A stretch of 10,427 nt of DNA, from NCBI GenBank assembly GCA_038224055.1, contig JBBRGO010000105.1:1-10427 (forward strand), written 5' to 3'. The stretch comes from JBDSSS01 sp038224055. GTDB taxonomy: Bacteria; Actinomycetota; Actinomycetes; Actinomycetales; Dermatophilaceae. Shown piece by piece: positions 6,434-10,427 of this stretch (position 1 is the stretch's first letter; each line of letters opens with the position of its first letter). Under the pieces are notes generated by a model. That model did no database searches, was not told the DNA's origin, and saw only the letters and a list, made by a program, of their open reading frames with translations. Position numbers and translations under genes: made by a program.

Positions 6434-6526
6434 CTCGTCCGGGGACGCGAATCAAATCGTTTCGATTTCGACGTCGAAACGTTCTACGATCGACACACTC
6501 CCCTTCGTCGTTGAAAGGCATTGTCG
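6434..6526 (+). promoter_or_regulatory. Promoter and palindromic operator region of the MATE gene
   Basis: This short spacer has a clearly AT-richer patch than its surroundings. It contains a perfect 14-base palindrome, TTTCGACGTCGAAA (6466-6479). It also has a wider pair CGTTTCGA (6458-6465) and TCGAAACG (6474-6481), and an overlapping pair AAATCG (6454-6459) and CGATTT (6463-6468). Directly downstream, TACGAT (6485-6490) fits an actinobacterial -10; TTCGAT (6461-6466) at an 18-base spacing would be a weak -35. A repressor bound at the palindrome would sit in the promoter spacer. GAAAGG (6513-6518) is the ribosome binding site, eight bases before ATG 6527. Similar TCGAAACG half-sites occur in LacI-family operators, but the regulator cannot be named. 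Confidence 0.6.
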
Positions 6527-7915
6527 ATGCCTCGCCTTGCCATGCCCCGTTCCCGCGACCGCGCGACGCTGCCGCCGACCCCGGCGCGCGAGATCGCCCG
6601 GATCGCGGTACCGGTGAGCATGGAGTTCGTCCTCATGCTCGTGCTCAACTTCGTCAACCAGATCGTCGTCGGCGTCCTCGGGGCGACGGCCATCGCCGCG
6701 GTCGGCTTCTCCAACAGCCTCACCTTCATCCTCGCGGTCACGCTCGGCTGCCTCGGCACGTCGGTGAGCATCCTCGTGGCCCGCGCCTACGGCGCCGGCC
6801 GGCGAGACGCCCTCGACCACACGGTCACGGCGGCCCTGCTCGTCGCGCTCGGTCTCGGGGCCGTCGTCTCGGTCGTGCCGTCGCTCAACGCCGACCACCT
6901 GCTCGGCCTCGTCGGCGCCTCGCCTGCGGTGTCCGAGGTCGGGACGGACTACTTCCGGCTCACCGTGCTCGCAACGCTCCCGGTGATGGTGAGCGCGATC
7001 CTGTCGGGGGTGCTGCGCTCGGTCGGCCGACCGACGAGCCCGATGATCGCGACCCTGGTGACCGTCGTGGCCAACTCCGCGATCGCCTACGCCCTCGTCG
7101 TCGGCCTCGGGCCGCTGCCCGCGCTCGGGGTCGCGGGTGCCGGATGGGCGACGCTCGTCACCGCCGTCGCGAAGTCCCTCATCCTGCTCTGGATGACCTA
7201 CGGCCCCTCGGGCGTCATCGGCTGGAGCCTGCCCGACTCGCTGCGCCAGTGGCGTGCCGTCGTCGTCCCCCTGTTCGTGCTCGCCCTCCCCCTCGGGGTC
7301 ACCGAGCTGTTCTGGACGGTGGGCACGTTCCTCTACAACGTCGTCTTCCAGCAGCTCGGCGACGAGGCGCTGGCCGCGGCCCAGATCGTCACGACGCTCG
7401 AGGGCGTGTTCATCGTCGGCAGCATCGGGCTGATGAGCGCGACCACGACCCTCGTCGGACGCTCCATCGGCGGCGGCGACGTGCAGGCGGCGGCTGCCTG
7501 GGTCCGGCGCCTCACCAAGGCCGGGCTCGGCACTGCCGTCGTCTTCGGGGTGCTCTTCGCCGCCACGGTGCTCTTCCTCGACGTCCTCTACGGCGAGACG
7601 AGTCGTGACGTGCGGTTCATGGCGGGAGTCGGCATCCTGCTCAACGCGGCGTTCCAGGTCGTCAAGGTCCGCAACATGATCATCGGCGCGGGGGTGCTGC
7701 CGAGCGGGAACGACGTGCGCGGCGTCATCCTCGGCGACGTCACGGGCGCCTTCGTCATCGGGCTCCCGCTCGCGATCCTGCTCGGGCTGCACACACCGCT
7801 GGGCTTCCTCGGCGTGTTCGTGGCCCGCGTCGTCGAGGAGGTCGCCAAGCTCGCGATCTTCACCTGGCGGGCCCGCCGGATCCAGTGGCACCGGCTCGTG
7901 GCGATCGCGGCCTGA
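6527..7915 (+). CDS. MATE-family multidrug/toxin efflux transporter
   Basis: This is an integral membrane antiporter expected to export cationic drugs or metabolites using a sodium or proton gradient. The 462-residue product is almost wholly hydrophobic, with about 12 helices in two six-helix halves. Family hallmarks in the first half are IAVPVSMEFVLMLVLNFVNQ (26-45), the loop VARAYGAGRRD (84-94) and GVLRSVGRPTSPMIATLVTV (161-180), followed by LPALGVAGAGWATL (197-210). The second half repeats the pattern with LPLGVTELFWTVGTFLYN and TTLVGRSIGGGD. ATG 6527 is chosen because GAAAGG lies eight bases upstream; a TTG two codons earlier would be too close to it. It has its own promoter region with a palindromic element and follows the phosphotransferase on the same strand. 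Whether it belongs with Mycobacterium tuberculosis DinF (Rv2836c), also a MATE protein near the infB operon, needs a tree. Its substrates are unknown. Confidence 0.95.
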   Translation: MPRLAMPRSRDRATLPPTPAREIARIAVPVSMEFVLMLVLNFVNQIVVGVLGATAIAAVGFSNSLTFILAVTLGCLGTSVSILVARAYGAGRRDALDHTVTAALLVALGLGAVVSVVPSLNADHLLGLVGASPAVSEVGTDYFRLTVLATLPVMVSAILSGVLRSVGRPTSPMIATLVTVVANSAIAYALVVGLGPLPALGVAGAGWATLVTAVAKSLILLWMTYGPSGVIGWSLPDSLRQWRAVVVPLFVLALPLGVTELFWTVGTFLYNVVFQQLGDEALAAAQIVTTLEGVFIVGSIGLMSATTTLVGRSIGGGDVQAAAAWVRRLTKAGLGTAVVFGVLFAATVLFLDVLYGETSRDVRFMAGVGILLNAAFQVVKVRNMIIGAGVLPSGNDVRGVILGDVTGAFVIGLPLAILLGLHTPLGFLGVFVARVVEEVAKLAIFTWRARRIQWHRLVAIAA

Positions 7916-7924
7916 CGTCGTCGC

Positions 7925-7930
7925 CTAGCG
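7925..7930 (+). promoter_or_regulatory. Predicted -10 element of a leaderless transcript
   Basis: TAGCGT lies exactly seven bases before ATG 7938, the spacing at which transcription would begin on the A of the start codon. This TANNNT-N7-ATG arrangement marks leaderless genes in many actinobacteria. The only Shine-Dalgarno-like sequence, GGAGGG (7932-7937), abuts the ATG with no spacer and could not work normally, which favours the leaderless reading. No -35 is evident. Confidence 0.6.
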
Positions 7931-7937
7931 TGGAGGG

Positions 7938-9914
<1,977 letters not shown>

Positions 9915-9930
9915 GCCGTCGGCCCGGGCG

Positions 9931-10427
9931 TCAGAGTTCGGTGGCGACGTACTCGGGGGCCTTCAGGGCGAAGGCCTCCCGCGTCGTGGCGGACCCGACG
10001 AAGAGGGCCGTCGCCCAGATGTCGGCCCAGAGCAGGGTCGGTCCGGTGACGGTGACCGAGCCGCTACGACCGACCTGGGCTCCCGTGGCTGGGTCGTAGA
10101 GGTGCTCGCCGCGGGCGGCCGTCCCCGACGTCGCCACGGCGCCGTGCGTCAGGCTGAGGGTGGTCGCGATCCGGGTCCGGTCACGTGGGTCCTCGACGCC
10201 GACCCGCCAGCTGATCGCGTCCGGACCACTGCGGGGCAGGTCGGGGTGCGCCCCGACGAGCAGGTCACCGCCGGCGTTGATGCAGAAGGACGTGCCGGCC
10301 AGGCCGGTCAGGTGCGCGGCGGCCCGGTCGACCGCCCAGCCCTTGACGAGACCGGTGGGGTCGAAGGCGAGGTCGCCCTCACCCGTGGGGAGCAGGGTGG
10401 TGAAGGACCCGCGGGTCAGCCGCTCCG
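9931..10427 (-). CDS. apbE: ApbE-type FAD:protein FMN transferase (N-terminus beyond window)
   Basis: ApbE enzymes split FAD and attach FMN covalently to a threonine of target flavoproteins such as Nqr/Rnf-type subunits. I read 165 codons before the stop at 9931; the N-terminal part lies beyond the right edge. Visible family motifs in order are FDPTGLVKGWAVDRA (the conserved KG region), FCINAGGDL, VATSGTAARGEHLYDPATG (equivalent of the TSG...H-DP-TG motif) and VTVTGPTLLWADIWATALFV. The last carries the Asp and Thr expected to bind magnesium. All are intact, so the enzyme is probably functional. It converges on the YyaL-family gene with a 16-base gap that holds no recognisable terminator. The substrate flavoprotein and any signal peptide cannot be judged from this part. 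Confidence 0.93.
   Translation of the reverse strand, partial: ERLTRGSFTTLLPTGEGDLAFDPTGLVKGWAVDRAAAHLTGLAGTSFCINAGGDLLVGAHPDLPRSGPDAISWRVGVEDPRDRTRIATTLSLTHGAVATSGTAARGEHLYDPATGAQVGRSGSVTVTGPTLLWADIWATALFVGSATTREAFALKAPEYVATEL

Noticed and set aside
5626..7608. Plus-strand open frame spanning the phosphotransferase, the spacer and the MATE gene
   Set aside because: It is a shifted frame, very Arg-rich, and ignores two genes with clear motifs and proper start signals.
6452..7891. Long minus-strand open frame opposite the MATE gene
   Set aside because: Its product is dominated by Asp, Glu, Arg and His with no recognisable fold, and the plus strand is a convincing 12-helix transporter.
9915..9930. 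Bidirectional terminator between the YyaL-family and apbE genes
   Set aside because: The 16-base gap has no stable stem and no T-run.

Overview
The window is very GC-rich, uses G/C-ending codons throughout, and reads as chromosomal DNA of an actinobacterium. A NusA of 348 residues without the C-terminal acidic repeats, DUF4439 next to rimP, a Tat lipoprotein, and an actinobacterial-type HAMP histidine kinase all fit. Micrococcales (an Intrasporangiaceae-like organism) is my best guess, but this is an impression from protein style and gene order, not a measured placement. I see no phage, insertion sequence, CRISPR array, tRNA or rRNA.

Layout from left to right. (1) A two-component system on the minus strand: an OmpR-type response regulator (1232-1930) whose stop overlaps the start of a HAMP/HisKA sensor kinase that runs off the left edge (1-1232). 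(2) Divergent from it on the plus strand, a membrane-anchored protein of unknown function (1996-2730) with a long Pro/Thr-rich stalk and a small extracytoplasmic domain with two cysteines. (3) On the minus strand, rimP (3787-4383) and nusA (2741-3787), overlapping by one base. These are the first genes of the usual rimP-nusA-ylxR-infB operon, but ylxR and infB do not follow: nusA ends 10 bases from the convergent unknown gene. (4) Divergent from rimP on the plus strand, a Tat-type lipoprotein with a DUF4439 ferritin-like domain (4509-5504), then an APH(6)/hydroxyurea-kinase-like phosphotransferase (5501-6433) overlapping it by ATGA. (5) After a 93-base spacer with a striking palindromic operator-like element, a MATE-family multidrug exporter (6527-7915). 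(6) A YyaL/SPATA20-type thioredoxin-domain protein (7938-9914), apparently with a leaderless promoter. (7) Convergent with it, the C-terminal part of an ApbE-type FAD:protein FMN transferase (9931-10427) that enters from the right edge.

How they work together. RimP and NusA belong to ribosome maturation and transcription elongation/termination. The kinase, regulator and divergent membrane protein look like a cell-envelope sensing module. The small-molecule kinase and the MATE pump may both deal with toxic small molecules, but they are separated by a promoter-like spacer and I cannot show joint regulation. YyaL and ApbE are ordinary housekeeping or redox genes.

I found no clear new defence or mobile system. 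The best leads are the nusA gene without ylxR-infB, the palindromic control region before the MATE gene, the divergent two-component/unknown-protein module, and the ferritin-like lipoprotein translationally coupled to a small-molecule kinase.
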